Part shown: positions 23,253 to 32,313 of the stretch, in pieces
How positions within the stretch are numbered: the first letter of the stretch is position 1
Layout of the letters: the number at the start of each line of letters is the position of its first letter
Assembly: GCA_965218935.1 (NCBI GenBank)
Contig: CBDCMH010000007.1
Coordinates: 720,662 to 784,661 of the forward strand
DNA from: JADFOI01 sp965218935
GTDB lineage: Bacteria; Acidobacteriota; UBA6911; RPQK01; JADFOI01
Reading direction: 5' to 3'
Length of the DNA: 64,000 bases
Made by a program: the position numbers and the translations under genes
The notes under the pieces: generated by a model
What the model was told of the DNA's origin: nothing
The model's input: only the letters and a program-made list of their open reading frames with translations
Database searches by the model: none

Positions 23253-24773
23253 CTAGGCCGCTCTTTCTTCTTCGAAGCGAGTCTTGAATTCTGTTATCGC
23301 TTCGTTTAGTCTCTTCCGCAATTCATCATCCAGCGCCTTCTTGTCCAGGATTTCCTTCAAGAGGTCTGACTTGTTCATTCTCATAAACTCGGAGAGACCC
23401 TTTTCAAATTCTGCGAGCTGGGGGACTTCAATACTGTCCAGAAACCCTTCGGTTGCCGCCAGGATCAGCACAATCTGCTGATCAACACCGATGGGCTCAT
23501 ATTGAACCTGCTTAAGAATTTCAGTCAGTCTTTCGCCTCGGGCCAACTGGTGTTGGGTAGCCTGGTCCAGATCGGAGCCGAACTGGGCAAAGGCGGCCAG
23601 GGCACGATACTGAGCCAATTCAAGCCTCAGCGTCCCTGCCACCTGCTTCATCGCTTTGATTTGGGCATTACCACCCACCCGGCTGACCGAGTTGCCCACA
23701 TGAATGGCAGGTCGAATGCCTGAGTAGAAAAGATCGGACTCCAGAAAGATCTGGCCATCGGTGATGGAAATGACATTGGTGGGGATATAGGCGGAAATGT
23801 CGCCTGCCTGGGTTTCGATCACCGGCAAAGCGGTCAGACTGCCTCCACCCCGTTCGTCGCTCATCTTGGCGGCTCGCTCCAGGAGCCTACTGTGAAGGTA
23901 AAAGACATCACCCGGATAGGCCTCCCGGCCGGGCGGTCTTCTCAGCAGGAGAGATATTTCTCGATAGGAGGCAGCATGCTTGGACAGGTCGTCATAGATG
24001 ATCAGCGCATGACGTTTGCTGTCGCGGAAGTACTCCCCCATGGAACAACCGGCGTAAGGGGCCAAATACTGCATGGTGGCCGGATCAGAAGAAGCCGCCA
24101 CCACCACGATGGTCTTTTCCAGGACACCATGGTCAGCAAGGGTCTTGACCACTCGCGCAACGGTAGAGCGCTTTTGGCCGATGGCCACATAAATACAAAA
24201 CATGTCCGTGTCCCTTTGATTGATGATGGTATCGATGCCGATGGCACTTTTGCCCGTCTGGCGATCACCAATAATGAGTTCACGTTGTCCTCTGCCAACG
24301 GGGATCATGGCGTCGATGGCTTTGATGCCGGTCTGGACGGGCTCGCGAACCGGCTGCCGATCAACGACCCCCGGAGCCAGCCTTTCCACGGGAATGTACT
24401 CGTCTGTTTTCACCGGCCCTTTACCGTCAAGTGGCCGGCCCAGAGCGTCTACCACACGCCCCAGCAGGGCGTCCCCCACCGGCACTTGCATAATGCGCTT
24501 GGTGCGTTTCACCAGATCGCCTTCTTTGACCTCGTGAAACTCACCGAAGAGAACCGCTCCTACGTTGTCTTCCTCAAGATTGAAGGCAAGACCATAGACA
24601 TCGTGAGGAAACTCCAGAAGCTCCAGCGCCATGACCTTTTCCAACCCATGCACTCGAGCAATGCCGTCGCCGGCTGAGAGGACCGTGCCCACTTCGCTGA
24701 CCACTACTCTCGTATCGTAATCCTTGATCTGTTCCTTGATGATCTTGCTGATTTGGTCTGTTTTTAATGCCAT
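23253..24773 (-). CDS. atpA: F1F0-ATP synthase alpha subunit
   Basis: A 506-residue non-catalytic nucleotide-binding subunit. The start MALKTDQISKIIKEQIKDY is the normal N-terminus, and an upstream extension to 24842 is rejected. GDRQTGKSAI is the P-loop; ALIIYDDLSKHAASYREISL and PGREAYPGDVFYLHSRLLERA are family signatures. The gap to atpG is 79 bp and contains an R3 element. Confidence 0.97.
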   Translation of the reverse strand: MALKTDQISKIIKEQIKDYDTRVVVSEVGTVLSAGDGIARVHGLEKVMALELLEFPHDVYGLAFNLEEDNVGAVLFGEFHEVKEGDLVKRTKRIMQVPVGDALLGRVVDALGRPLDGKGPVKTDEYIPVERLAPGVVDRQPVREPVQTGIKAIDAMIPVGRGQRELIIGDRQTGKSAIGIDTIINQRDTDMFCIYVAIGQKRSTVARVVKTLADHGVLEKTIVVVAASSDPATMQYLAPYAGCSMGEYFRDSKRHALIIYDDLSKHAASYREISLLLRRPPGREAYPGDVFYLHSRLLERAAKMSDERGGGSLTALPVIETQAGDISAYIPTNVISITDGQIFLESDLFYSGIRPAIHVGNSVSRVGGNAQIKAMKQVAGTLRLELAQYRALAAFAQFGSDLDQATQHQLARGERLTEILKQVQYEPIGVDQQIVLILAATEGFLDSIEVPQLAEFEKGLSEFMRMNKSDLLKEILDKKALDDELRKRLNEAITEFKTRFEEERAA

Positions 24774-24786
24774 GATTGTTAAGTCT

Positions 24787-25326
24787 CTACTTGCTGGATA
24801 GACGACGTCGAAACTCCTCCAGCTGGGTGTCAATTGATCCATCGTAAATGGTTGATCCGATTTGTAATTTCAATCCCCCAATTAACGATTCATCAACCTG
24901 ATAATTGATCTTGACCTTCTTGTCCGTCAAAGTCGAAATCGCTTTTTGAAGACGTTGATCTACGGCTTTGTCCACCTCCTCGCAGGCAAATACGTCGGCA
25001 CGCAAAATGCCGTGAAGCCCGTCCAGGACACCCTCGTAGGCCTCGAGCACCTCTTGAAATTGAGGTAGGCGAGCGTGCTCGATTAAGACCAAGATAAAAT
25101 TGGCCACAATCTGAGTCAGAGGAATCCTTCTAGCCAACTCCTCGACGATTTGTCGCTTCGCTGAAAACGGAATGGCCGGATGGGTGAGCGTCTGCATCAA
25201 TTCCTTATGTGAACCCAATAACTCAAGAACACCCGACAGCTCCTCCAGTACCTGATCTTCCTGCTGCAACTCTCCGGCTACATCAGCCAGCGCTTGGGCA
25301 AACTTCAAAGGGACAAAGGAAACCAT
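24787..25326 (-). CDS. atpH: F1F0-ATP synthase delta subunit
   Basis: A 179-residue stator subunit. The N-terminal bundle starts FVPLKFAQALADVAGE, and the C-terminal domain ends with the conserved DESLIGGLKLQIGSTIYDGS and QLEEFRRRL. It is the first gene of the operon here; atpB, atpE and atpF are absent upstream, so F0 is encoded elsewhere. The 115-bp gap to the divergent gene must hold the operon promoter. Confidence 0.95.
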   Translation of the reverse strand: MVSFVPLKFAQALADVAGELQQEDQVLEELSGVLELLGSHKELMQTLTHPAIPFSAKRQIVEELARRIPLTQIVANFILVLIEHARLPQFQEVLEAYEGVLDGLHGILRADVFACEEVDKAVDQRLQKAISTLTDKKVKINYQVDESLIGGLKLQIGSTIYDGSIDTQLEEFRRRLSSK

Positions 25327-25441
25327 CTTCTAACCTCGGCCAATCTTTCTAGCACGCTGTCAACGTCGAGGTCAAGGCAAGGTCTTTTAGTGGATTGTGC
25401 TAAGATGAAGCCGTTTTGCAGAAAAAAGAAGGAGAATAAGG

Positions 25442-25807
25442 ATGTCCGGACAAAAAGCTACCAACTCCTTAGATCGCGATCCTGGTGTGACCGATGAGAC
25501 ACCCGTTGTTCCCTACCGTGTTCTTCATTCCGAAATCCCCTTTTACTCGGATCCGGAATGTACCCAGGAGGTCCCTGAGGCAAAAATAGCCATTCTTGAG
25601 ATGTTGGATCCTGAGGACACCTTGGGGGAACTCGATGTGGTACCGAGCCGGAAACAGTATGAGCCAGGACAGCTTGTACGATGGATTCTGAACAACAAGA
25701 TGGGGTGGGAAGAAAGCTGGTACCGACACCCTGAAACAGGCGAAATTGAGCGGCCCTGGACTTATCACGTCGAATTCATCGGGCAAGTACTCAAGAATCA
25801 GGGATAG
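25442..25807 (+). CDS. Small conserved-looking protein of unknown function
   Basis: A 121-residue soluble protein without signal or membrane segments, preceded by a strong ribosome site (AAGAAGGAG, 25427-25434). It has clusters of Pro, Glu and Asp, and aromatic stretches WILNNKMGWEESWYRHPETG and PWTYHVEFIG. I do not recognise the family. It is divergent from atpH and converges on queG, with the stop overlapping the queG end. Confidence 0.6.
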   Translation: MSGQKATNSLDRDPGVTDETPVVPYRVLHSEIPFYSDPECTQEVPEAKIAILEMLDPEDTLGELDVVPSRKQYEPGQLVRWILNNKMGWEESWYRHPETGEIERPWTYHVEFIGQVLKNQG

Positions 25808-26831
25808 CCTGTAGCGCGTTGAGCGCCCATGCAGCATGCCGGCGAATCATGGGATCCTCATGCTGCAGAAGATCTTCCAAGTCTGGGATCATCTCCGGAT
25901 CCCCACTATTCCCCATCGCCACCACCACATTGCGCAAAAAGCCCCGCCATTTGGCGCGCTTGATGGGGCTGCCCCGGTAGCGCTTCTGAAAATCCTCAAG
26001 CGAGAGGCGAGCCAGTTCGCGTAGCTGGGGCGCCCTGTTCTTCTCTCTCGGCTTGAATTCCTCCACTGAAGAAGCAGGAGCTTTTTTATTCCAGGGACAG
26101 ACATCCTGGCAAATATCGCAGCCAAAGATCAGGTTTCCCATAGGTTCTCGAAACTCCTCGGGAATATCCTCACGGAGTTCGATGGTTAGATAGGAAATGC
26201 AGCGGCGGCTATCGAGCTGATAGGGTTCGACGATGGCGTCGGTCGGACAGGCATCGATGCAGCGGGTGCAGGAACCGCAGAAATCCGCACCTGGAGCATC
26301 ATATTCCAGTTCCAGATTCAGCAGGATTTCCCCAAGAAAAAACCAGGAGCCCAAAGCCCGGGACAGCACGTTGGTGTGCTTTCCCAACCAACCTACCCCC
26401 GAATGGACGGCCCAGTACTTATCCATGACAGGCCCGGTATCCACGTATATCTTTCCCTCCATCTCAGGCTCAAATCCACGGATATGGTCAAAAAGTTCCT
26501 CCAGTCGTTTACCCAACACTTCATGATAATCCTCTCCCGAGGCGTAGCGAGAAATCGTCCCTCGTTCAGGGCGTTCGTAGGGAAGGTCGTAGTCATGAAA
26601 GTAGTTCAGAGAAAGAGAGACCATAGAGCGGGCACTGGGTAGAACCTTCCTGGGGTCGATCCGCTTTTCGGATGTGCGCTCCATGTAGGCCATGGTTCCA
26701 TGATATTGGCGGGCCAGCCACGCCTTCAGGGCCTCTGCCGGCATCGCCGATACGGGCGCAATCCCCACAGCCTCAAAACCCAAGGCACGAGCCTGATCCT
26801 TGATTCTTCGAGTCCGATCCCTCTTGTCCAT
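25791..26831 (-). CDS. queG: Epoxyqueuosine reductase
   Basis: A 346-residue cobalamin and iron-sulfur enzyme completing queuosine in tRNA. DFCGSCTRCIDACPTDAI and CDICQDVCPWNKKAP bind the two 4Fe-4S clusters, and VDTGPVMDKYWAVHSGVGWLG marks the cobalamin region. A C-terminal HEAT-like segment (IPDLEDLLQHEDPMIRRHAA) follows, as in many QueG proteins. The 3' end overlaps the converging gene by 17 bp. Confidence 0.95.
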   Translation of the reverse strand: MDKRDRTRRIKDQARALGFEAVGIAPVSAMPAEALKAWLARQYHGTMAYMERTSEKRIDPRKVLPSARSMVSLSLNYFHDYDLPYERPERGTISRYASGEDYHEVLGKRLEELFDHIRGFEPEMEGKIYVDTGPVMDKYWAVHSGVGWLGKHTNVLSRALGSWFFLGEILLNLELEYDAPGADFCGSCTRCIDACPTDAIVEPYQLDSRRCISYLTIELREDIPEEFREPMGNLIFGCDICQDVCPWNKKAPASSVEEFKPREKNRAPQLRELARLSLEDFQKRYRGSPIKRAKWRGFLRNVVVAMGNSGDPEMIPDLEDLLQHEDPMIRRHAAWALNALQAIPDS

Positions 26832-26851
26832 TGTGCTACTCTCTCTGCCTA

Positions 26852-26867
26852 GCCCGGATTATGCATA
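26852..26867 (+). repeat. R3 element, copy 2
   Basis: AGCCCGGATTATGCAT, an exact match to 23221-23236, followed by AGTCCGGACTATG, which adds an inverted half (CCGGATTATGCATAGTCCGG). It lies in the queG-DMT gap. Confidence 0.5.
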
Positions 26868-26910
26868 GTCCGGACTATGAGTATAACACCCGTTATAGGC
26901 GAGTCTTGTC

Positions 26911-27807
26911 ATGAGAAAACTTGAGTTAGCGGACATTTTGGGTTTGGTGGTGGTCCTGCTCTGGGCTGCCCATTTGCCCCTGGCCAAGGATGCCTTGAGG
27001 GAATTCTCCACCGTGACTTTCAACGCGGTGCGTATACCCCTGTCGGCCTTGCTGCTGTGGATTCCAACGCTGCTTTGGGGAGGGCGGATTCATCTTCAGC
27101 CTAGAGATATCTGGAAGATCGTGGGGCTGGGTATCATCGGCAATGTCGTCTACCTCACGCTGTTCATCCATGCACTGGAACTGACCAAGGCAGGCAATGT
27201 GGGACTGCTCATGTCGATCGGGACCATTTTTACGGCTCTGCTGAGTCGTCTTTTGGGGCATGAGTACCTGGGCCGCATGGTTTGGGCGGGAATCTTCTTG
27301 TCCTTTGGCGGCGTAGCGGTGATCCTGCTTGAAAGTGCGGAATTTGCGATTGGCACGGGAACACTGCTTGGAGACCTGCTCACACTGGCTGCTGCCGCTT
27401 GCTGGTCCCTGTATACGGTTTGCAGTAGGACCTTGATGAAAAGCTATTCGCCTCTTACTTTCACCACTCTTACTCTCAGTGTCGGCGCCCTTGCCCTCTT
27501 CTTCATCTCACTCCCCAGTCTCGCCGACCAGGAGTGGGGGCAAATCTCCACGAAGAGTTATCTCGAACTGGGCTATTCTTCCATCTTCTCCCTGGCTGTC
27601 GCCTACTCCATATGGTTTTACTGCGTGGACCGCCTGGGCAGTACGAAAACCGCCATCTATTCAAACCTGATCCCATTTTGGACACTCCTCTTCGCTTGGA
27701 TGCTCATTGGAGAGGAAATCACCGTCCTGCAAATCCTGGGAGGAATCCTGATCTTGACGGGAATCTATCTGACAAAGCTGAGTGGGAAGCTGACAACTGA
27801 CAGCTAA
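26911..27807 (+). CDS. DMT-superfamily (EamA) transporter
   Basis: A 298-residue protein with ten hydrophobic helices in two EamA halves (about 8-145 and 150-295). The first half has FNAVRIPLSALLLW and IHALELTKAGNVGLLMSI; the second ends with PFWTLLFAWMLIGEEITVLQ and GGILILTGIYLTK. Members export amino acids or other metabolites; the substrate is unknown. The gene is followed by a low-complexity tract. Confidence 0.88.
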   Translation: MRKLELADILGLVVVLLWAAHLPLAKDALREFSTVTFNAVRIPLSALLLWIPTLLWGGRIHLQPRDIWKIVGLGIIGNVVYLTLFIHALELTKAGNVGLLMSIGTIFTALLSRLLGHEYLGRMVWAGIFLSFGGVAVILLESAEFAIGTGTLLGDLLTLAAAACWSLYTVCSRTLMKSYSPLTFTTLTLSVGALALFFISLPSLADQEWGQISTKSYLELGYSSIFSLAVAYSIWFYCVDRLGSTKTAIYSNLIPFWTLLFAWMLIGEEITVLQILGGILILTGIYLTKLSGKLTTDS

Positions 27808-27862
27808 CAGCTGACATAGGGCGAAGACAGAAAACCGCAAACCGCAGACCACAGACAGAACG
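27785..27862. repeat. CTGACAACTGACAGCTAACAG and ACCGCA degenerate tracts
   Basis: Two short period-7/8 tracts (CTGACAAC and CCGCAGACC types) follow the DMT gene. They are of the same kind as those at 3283, 4231 and 36043. The rest of the gap to 27965 shows no gene. Confidence 0.45.
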
Positions 27863-27965
27863 CCTGTGTGAATCCACTTACGTCCGCAGTGATGAAATAG
27901 GAGACCGCGCCCTCCGCGCTCAGAGAGGAAAAGCAAGAAAATGTCAGCTGTCGGTTGTCAGCTCT

Positions 27966-28499
27966 CTACTGAGTCATTCCGAACTGACGAAGCATATACT
28001 GATAGAAGGGATCGTTCGTATATTCCCGAATCCAGTTGATGGAAAGGACGCAGCGTTCGTACTTGTCTGCCAGCTTCTTGAACACCACCGTCGATTCGCT
28101 ATCCGCCTCCAGTTCACCGGCCGCCATGTAACTCCTGCGCCCAGTGTCGACATAGTAGGAATGAGAAAGGGTCCGTCTTCCGTAGGTCAGGCTCTCGGGA
28201 AACATTCCCAGAATAAACAGGGTGTGGTCCCCGATCTGTTGGTAGTATGCCTTTTTTCTTGATCGAGGGGCTTCCAGAGCAACCTCAAGCATGTCCGCCA
28301 GATAACCTAAGCGCTCACCGTTTTCATCCTTCAGGTGATAGAGGTTCTCCACATACATGAAGTGGGTGAGCATATCACTGAGATCGAGCAGGAGATCCTT
28401 ATCGGGTATGCTTGACTGCGTCAGGGCCCGATCGGCCACACTCCGGAAAAGCTTCTTAACCGGATGGTTGCCAGGAATGTTTTGACCTTCGTACGTCAC
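27966..28499 (-). CDS. Hypothetical protein (177 aa)
   Basis: A soluble helical protein without signal sequence. Features include LLLDLSDMLTHFMYVENLYHL, with HTLFILGMFPESLTYGRRT in the middle and YQYMLRQFGMTQ at the end. I do not recognise the family. The length, absence of stop-heavy shadow frames and coherent composition support a real gene. No operon partner; it sits between the DMT gene (converging) and a thioesterase gene. Confidence 0.7.
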   Translation of the reverse strand: MTYEGQNIPGNHPVKKLFRSVADRALTQSSIPDKDLLLDLSDMLTHFMYVENLYHLKDENGERLGYLADMLEVALEAPRSRKKAYYQQIGDHTLFILGMFPESLTYGRRTLSHSYYVDTGRRSYMAAGELEADSESTVVFKKLADKYERCVLSINWIREYTNDPFYQYMLRQFGMTQ

Positions 28500-28707
28500 T
28501 TTTCCTTGCTCTCTCGCTCCGGTAGTCCCTATAAGAAAGTGTACCCTATCGTGTGCCCCCTCAGTGCAGACTGCATCCTACAGTAATCCTCTGATGTTGT
28601 TGGTTTGTCTGTAAGGCCCCCTGCGGTTCTAACGGAGCAGTGTGGACACTCAGAGCTCTGGGCTAAGAAGGAATAAACAGGTTATTAGGGTTATTAGGGG
28701 ACGTGCC

Positions 28708-29175
28708 CTAACCGAGACGCTGGTCTCGGCGGCGGAGGGCCGCTTCGCAGCGTTGCTTCTCTTCATCCGTTTCTGGAATCAGGGGCGGCGCCTCTCTCGG
28801 CCTGCCCTTCTGATCCAGGGCGACATAGGTCACAAAGGCGGTGCTGGTTTGCAGACGCTTACCGCTGACCGGATCTTCTGAAAAGACCTGAACCTCCACT
28901 TCCATCGAGGTGGTGAAGACCCGGGTCACAAACGCCTCCAACAGTACCAGCTGACCCACCTTAATGGGGTGAAGAAAGGAAACGGAGTCGACGGAGACCG
29001 TCACCACCGGGAGTCTGGCATGGCGAAAGGCGGCAATGGCTCCGGCCACATCGAGCAGGTGCAGCACCTTGCCTCCGAGAATATTGCCATGGATGTTGGC
29101 GTCGTTGGGAAGGACCATCTCCGTCATGCTGGTCCGGGATTGCGAAACCGGCTTGCCTTTCATGGATTGTTTCAT
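28708..29175 (-). CDS. YciA-type acyl-CoA thioesterase (hotdog fold)
   Basis: A 155-residue cytosolic thioesterase. MVLPNDANIHGNILGGKVLHLLDVAGAIAA contains the family's N/D-x-GN-x-GG catalytic region, followed by VDSVSFLHPIKVGQLVLLEA. Acts on acyl-CoA thioesters, probably medium to long chain. The C-terminal tail is Arg/Glu-rich. A short gap to 28499 holds no gene. Confidence 0.9.
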   Translation of the reverse strand: MKQSMKGKPVSQSRTSMTEMVLPNDANIHGNILGGKVLHLLDVAGAIAAFRHARLPVVTVSVDSVSFLHPIKVGQLVLLEAFVTRVFTTSMEVEVQVFSEDPVSGKRLQTSTAFVTYVALDQKGRPREAPPLIPETDEEKQRCEAALRRRDQRLG

Positions 29176-29296
29176 GGGTCCTCACTCACTCCAGTGTCAG
29201 GGACATCTCGTCGGCCTTGCGCTGGTCACAAACATCCTCGGTTTGTGAAAAGAGACACAACACGGGAAAGGATTTTTGTGCTATTTTCATTAGTGT

Positions 29297-29821
29297 ATGA
29301 CGATACAGAATCTGCAGTTAGTCAATATCCTCGTTCTTCTGATGGCCGGGCTGATCATTGTGGAAACCATTATACTCGTGGCGACAACCTTGAGTTTGAG
29401 CAAACAGCTTCAACATCTGGATCAAAACCTGAGGGTTCTCACCCAACGGTCCGCTCAGGGGTTAGCCTTTGCCCAACGGGTGATTGCCGCCATAGAAGAG
29501 GGAATCCCTGAACTCTCCAAAGTTGGCGACACGGTGGAAACACAACTCTCCACCTTGGTGGAAACTACGGAGACGGCCGATCAGGCCTTGGGACGCAGCC
29601 TTGATTTATTGCGTTTTGAAACGGGAGAAGCCCGGGGTGAACTGGACAACGCTTTGAGCAAATTCTCGCATCAAACCTTCAAGCTTCACCGCCTGCTGGT
29701 TCATCCTGCCATGCGGGCCTCTGAAATCGTTCACGCCGGCGTCAAGATTCTTAAGCAGAGTCTTTCCAGAGAGGCCAAATCACCGGCCTCATACGGGCCC
29801 GACAAAGAAACCTTTATATAA
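29297..29821 (+). CDS. Membrane-anchored coiled-coil protein, function unknown
   Basis: A 174-residue protein with one N-terminal transmembrane helix (residues about 9-31), then a long helical region with heptad-like Leu/Val spacing (LQHLDQNLRVLTQRSAQGLA, VGDTVETQLSTLVETTETA). It resembles DUF948-like or methyl-accepting-like anchored coiled coils in layout only. It is divergent from the thioesterase gene. Confidence 0.6.
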   Translation: MTIQNLQLVNILVLLMAGLIIVETIILVATTLSLSKQLQHLDQNLRVLTQRSAQGLAFAQRVIAAIEEGIPELSKVGDTVETQLSTLVETTETADQALGRSLDLLRFETGEARGELDNALSKFSHQTFKLHRLLVHPAMRASEIVHAGVKILKQSLSREAKSPASYGPDKETFI

Positions 29822-29899
29822 CTGGTATCGAACTAGCCCCTATTCCTGACACCCAATCGACTGCGGCTCCGGAATCTGGCCGCGTCTACGGCGGCTTGA

Positions 29900-31690
29900 C
29901 TAGCGAGCTTCCAGGGTCACGACCGTCTCGATCCGTTCGCCGGCCCGAAGAACAGCAACACCCACCTCATCACCCGCACTCTTCGTTCTCAGAGCACCGA
30001 TAAACTCGCGAAGACTGCCAATCGTCCGCCCATCGAAGGACACCAACACGTCCCCATCCTTCAGACCGGCTCTTGCTGCCGGAGTCTCCCTCAGAATCTG
30101 CTCAAAACGAACCCCTCCCAGGCTCCAGTGGGTATCGGGGAGCGATCCGAACCAAGTGCGACGTCTCCCCCCACGCCTCCTTGCCCGCTCCGGTCCACGA
30201 TCCACCTCCACATACTGGAGGGACTGATCCAGCTCGAGCAGTCGACGGACGGTGCTTCTCACCACTTCCAGGATCTGTTGGATGGTCTGGACGTTGATCC
30301 GCTCCCAATCATCTGAGGGCCTGTGGTAGTCACTGTGCAAACCCGAGAAGAAAAACAGCACCGGAATCTTCTTGCTGGAGAAGGAAAGATGATCACTGGA
30401 ACCACGCGAACTATCGGAATAGGAAAATTGCAGGGGTGAGGTCTTCTGCACCTCATCCAGAATCCCCCTGAACTCTGCCGCTGTGCCTACTCCACCGATC
30501 AAGAGATTACCTTTACTCCGCCCAATCATGTCCATATTGATCATGGCCGCCGTGTTCTCCAGCGGCATCGTGGCGTGCTCGGCATAGTATCGCGACCCTA
30601 ACAGACCCAGCTCTTCCCCGGCAAAGGCGATAAAAAGCAAGCCCTGCTGCAGCGGAGAACCTCTACTGAAATCCCGAGCAAGCTGCAGCAACGCCGCCGT
30701 CCCTGAGGCATTATCATCAGCTCCATTGTGAATCTGATCGATGAGTTCGGGGGCTAGAGAACCCGTGGTCCCCAAACCCAAATGGTCATAGTGAGCACCG
30801 ATGATGATGATCTTGTCTGTTTGCCCAGGTAGGAAACCCAACACGTTTTTTACCGTGTGTTGAACGTTGACAACATCCAGTGAAACAGTGGCAGTGACGC
30901 CGGGATCCAAGGAGACAGGAGTCCAATGGCTGATGCTTCCCTCGGCGATTTCAACAGAGTTAAGGCCGCCTTTCTCAAGCAGGCGCTCACTCCATTCTGG
31001 GGTGAGTCTGATTGAATGGATCCCTATGTTTTCCACTCGAGGCTGACGGGAACGGGGCTCCTGACCGGACGGGTGATTGAAACCGTCGGAAAGGAGAATC
31101 ACACCAACAGCCCCTCTCTTTTTAGCGTTCATGACCTTATGCAACACGGTTGCGTAAGGCGTGAGTTCTCTCCCCGCGAACAGACTCTCTTCCACTTGTT
31201 CCTGGGGCTCATGCTCAAAGATCAGTACGATCTTTTCGCGCACATCGAGATCTCTGTAGTCGTCATACTCCAGTTCGGGCGCCGAAATGCCGAAACCGGC
31301 GAACACCAACGGCCCCTGAACCACCTGATCAGGACCAGAGGTCAACGGCACATAATCCCTCCGTACCTGCAATTGCATCTGTCCCGTTCCGGCTTCCAAA
31401 GTCACCTGATTTTCCGGGCCCAGGGATCTCCCCATGCTGACATCGAAGTCCTGGAAATAGGTTTGCTCATTTCCAGCCGGCAGGAATCCATATTGCCGAA
31501 ACAGCTCGCCGATGTAATGAGCTGCCTGCTCAAGCTCCGGACTGCCATTGCCACGCCCTTGCAGTTCATCGGAAGCGAGGTAACGCAAATGCCCCATTAG
31601 ATTGTCTTCTGTGCTGGGTTGGGCCAGAGCCAGCGCGCTGAGCAGCAAGACAATTGTGCTGCCAAGACAAGCCATCCAGAGTTTCTTCAC
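29900..31690 (-). CDS. Exported M28 aminopeptidase with PA and PDZ domains
   Basis: A 596-residue secreted zinc peptidase. I choose the GTG at 31690 because GAGAGG lies upstream and a good signal peptide begins at once (KKLWMACLGSTIVLLLSALALAQ). A PA domain at about 110-240 precedes the M28 catalytic core: GAHYDHLGLG, NGADDNASGTAAL, AGEELGLLGSRYY and SDHLSFSSKKIPVLFF give the zinc and general-base residues. A PDZ domain (about 505-595, GLKDGDVLVSFDGRTIGSL) ends the protein. It probably trims exported peptides. The next gene is divergent with a gap of about 75 bp. Confidence 0.93.
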   Translation of the reverse strand: MKKLWMACLGSTIVLLLSALALAQPSTEDNLMGHLRYLASDELQGRGNGSPELEQAAHYIGELFRQYGFLPAGNEQTYFQDFDVSMGRSLGPENQVTLEAGTGQMQLQVRRDYVPLTSGPDQVVQGPLVFAGFGISAPELEYDDYRDLDVREKIVLIFEHEPQEQVEESLFAGRELTPYATVLHKVMNAKKRGAVGVILLSDGFNHPSGQEPRSRQPRVENIGIHSIRLTPEWSERLLEKGGLNSVEIAEGSISHWTPVSLDPGVTATVSLDVVNVQHTVKNVLGFLPGQTDKIIIIGAHYDHLGLGTTGSLAPELIDQIHNGADDNASGTAALLQLARDFSRGSPLQQGLLFIAFAGEELGLLGSRYYAEHATMPLENTAAMINMDMIGRSKGNLLIGGVGTAAEFRGILDEVQKTSPLQFSYSDSSRGSSDHLSFSSKKIPVLFFFSGLHSDYHRPSDDWERINVQTIQQILEVVRSTVRRLLELDQSLQYVEVDRGPERARRRGGRRRTWFGSLPDTHWSLGGVRFEQILRETPAARAGLKDGDVLVSFDGRTIGSLREFIGALRTKSAGDEVGVAVLRAGERIETVVTLEAR

Positions 31691-31767
31691 CGTCAAAACC
31701 TCTCTACTGGAAAACCACTGAAATTTCACACTTGAAAAGCGATCCCCCATTATAATGAGTTCCTCTT

Positions 31768-32313
31768 ATGAAGGAAGGGCTCAAAGCCATTCAATACAAG
31801 AATCTCGACGAAGCGAAGAGAATCCTGGCCGAAAGCATGGATGAATCAACCCGGATATTCGACGATGCGGGGGAGGAGCCTCAGGGTCTGCTCAGCGTCG
31901 TACCCGAGGATCGCCTACCCGAGAATGCGTTTTACCAACTATTGGACGCCAAAAAGGGAATCCTGGTCAAGGTGGAAAAAATCCCTTATTCAGGCTACGG
32001 CCCACCCGCCGAAGAGCACGATTACATGGGATTCGTGAGCGAGAATGTGGCCTACGTTCTGAAAGGGTTCCACTTGCCTATTGAAATTGAGAACTGCCCC
32101 CAGGGTGCCAGGGATATCCATCACCTGGAGGCCATGGTCTTGGATCGTGAACATCGGATCAATCGCGCTCAGCTGGCCAAACGATCCGAATTGCCGTCAG
32201 AGTGGGATTTCGACAACCTGTTTGAACTGATCGCACAGCGTCAATGTACGGCCGAGGAAATCGACCAGCTCATTCATGAGGGTCAATCGGTCCGTTCCTA
32301 CCTCTTGAGGTAA
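31768..32313 (+). CDS. Hypothetical soluble protein (181 aa)
   Basis: No signal or membrane segment. Highly charged, with AKRILAESMDESTRIFDDA at the N-terminus and a HLEAMVLDREHRINRAQLAKR helix near the middle. The family is not recognised. The codon pattern and the lack of overlapping alternatives support expression. The 3' end overlaps the converging membrane-protein gene by 16 bp. Confidence 0.65.
   Translation: MKEGLKAIQYKNLDEAKRILAESMDESTRIFDDAGEEPQGLLSVVPEDRLPENAFYQLLDAKKGILVKVEKIPYSGYGPPAEEHDYMGFVSENVAYVLKGFHLPIEIENCPQGARDIHHLEAMVLDREHRINRAQLAKRSELPSEWDFDNLFELIAQRQCTAEEIDQLIHEGQSVRSYLLR

Noticed and set aside
23892..24677. 261-codon plus-strand frame opposite atpA
   Set aside because: It is the antisense shadow of a strongly conserved gene, with no ribosome site and no recognisable domain.
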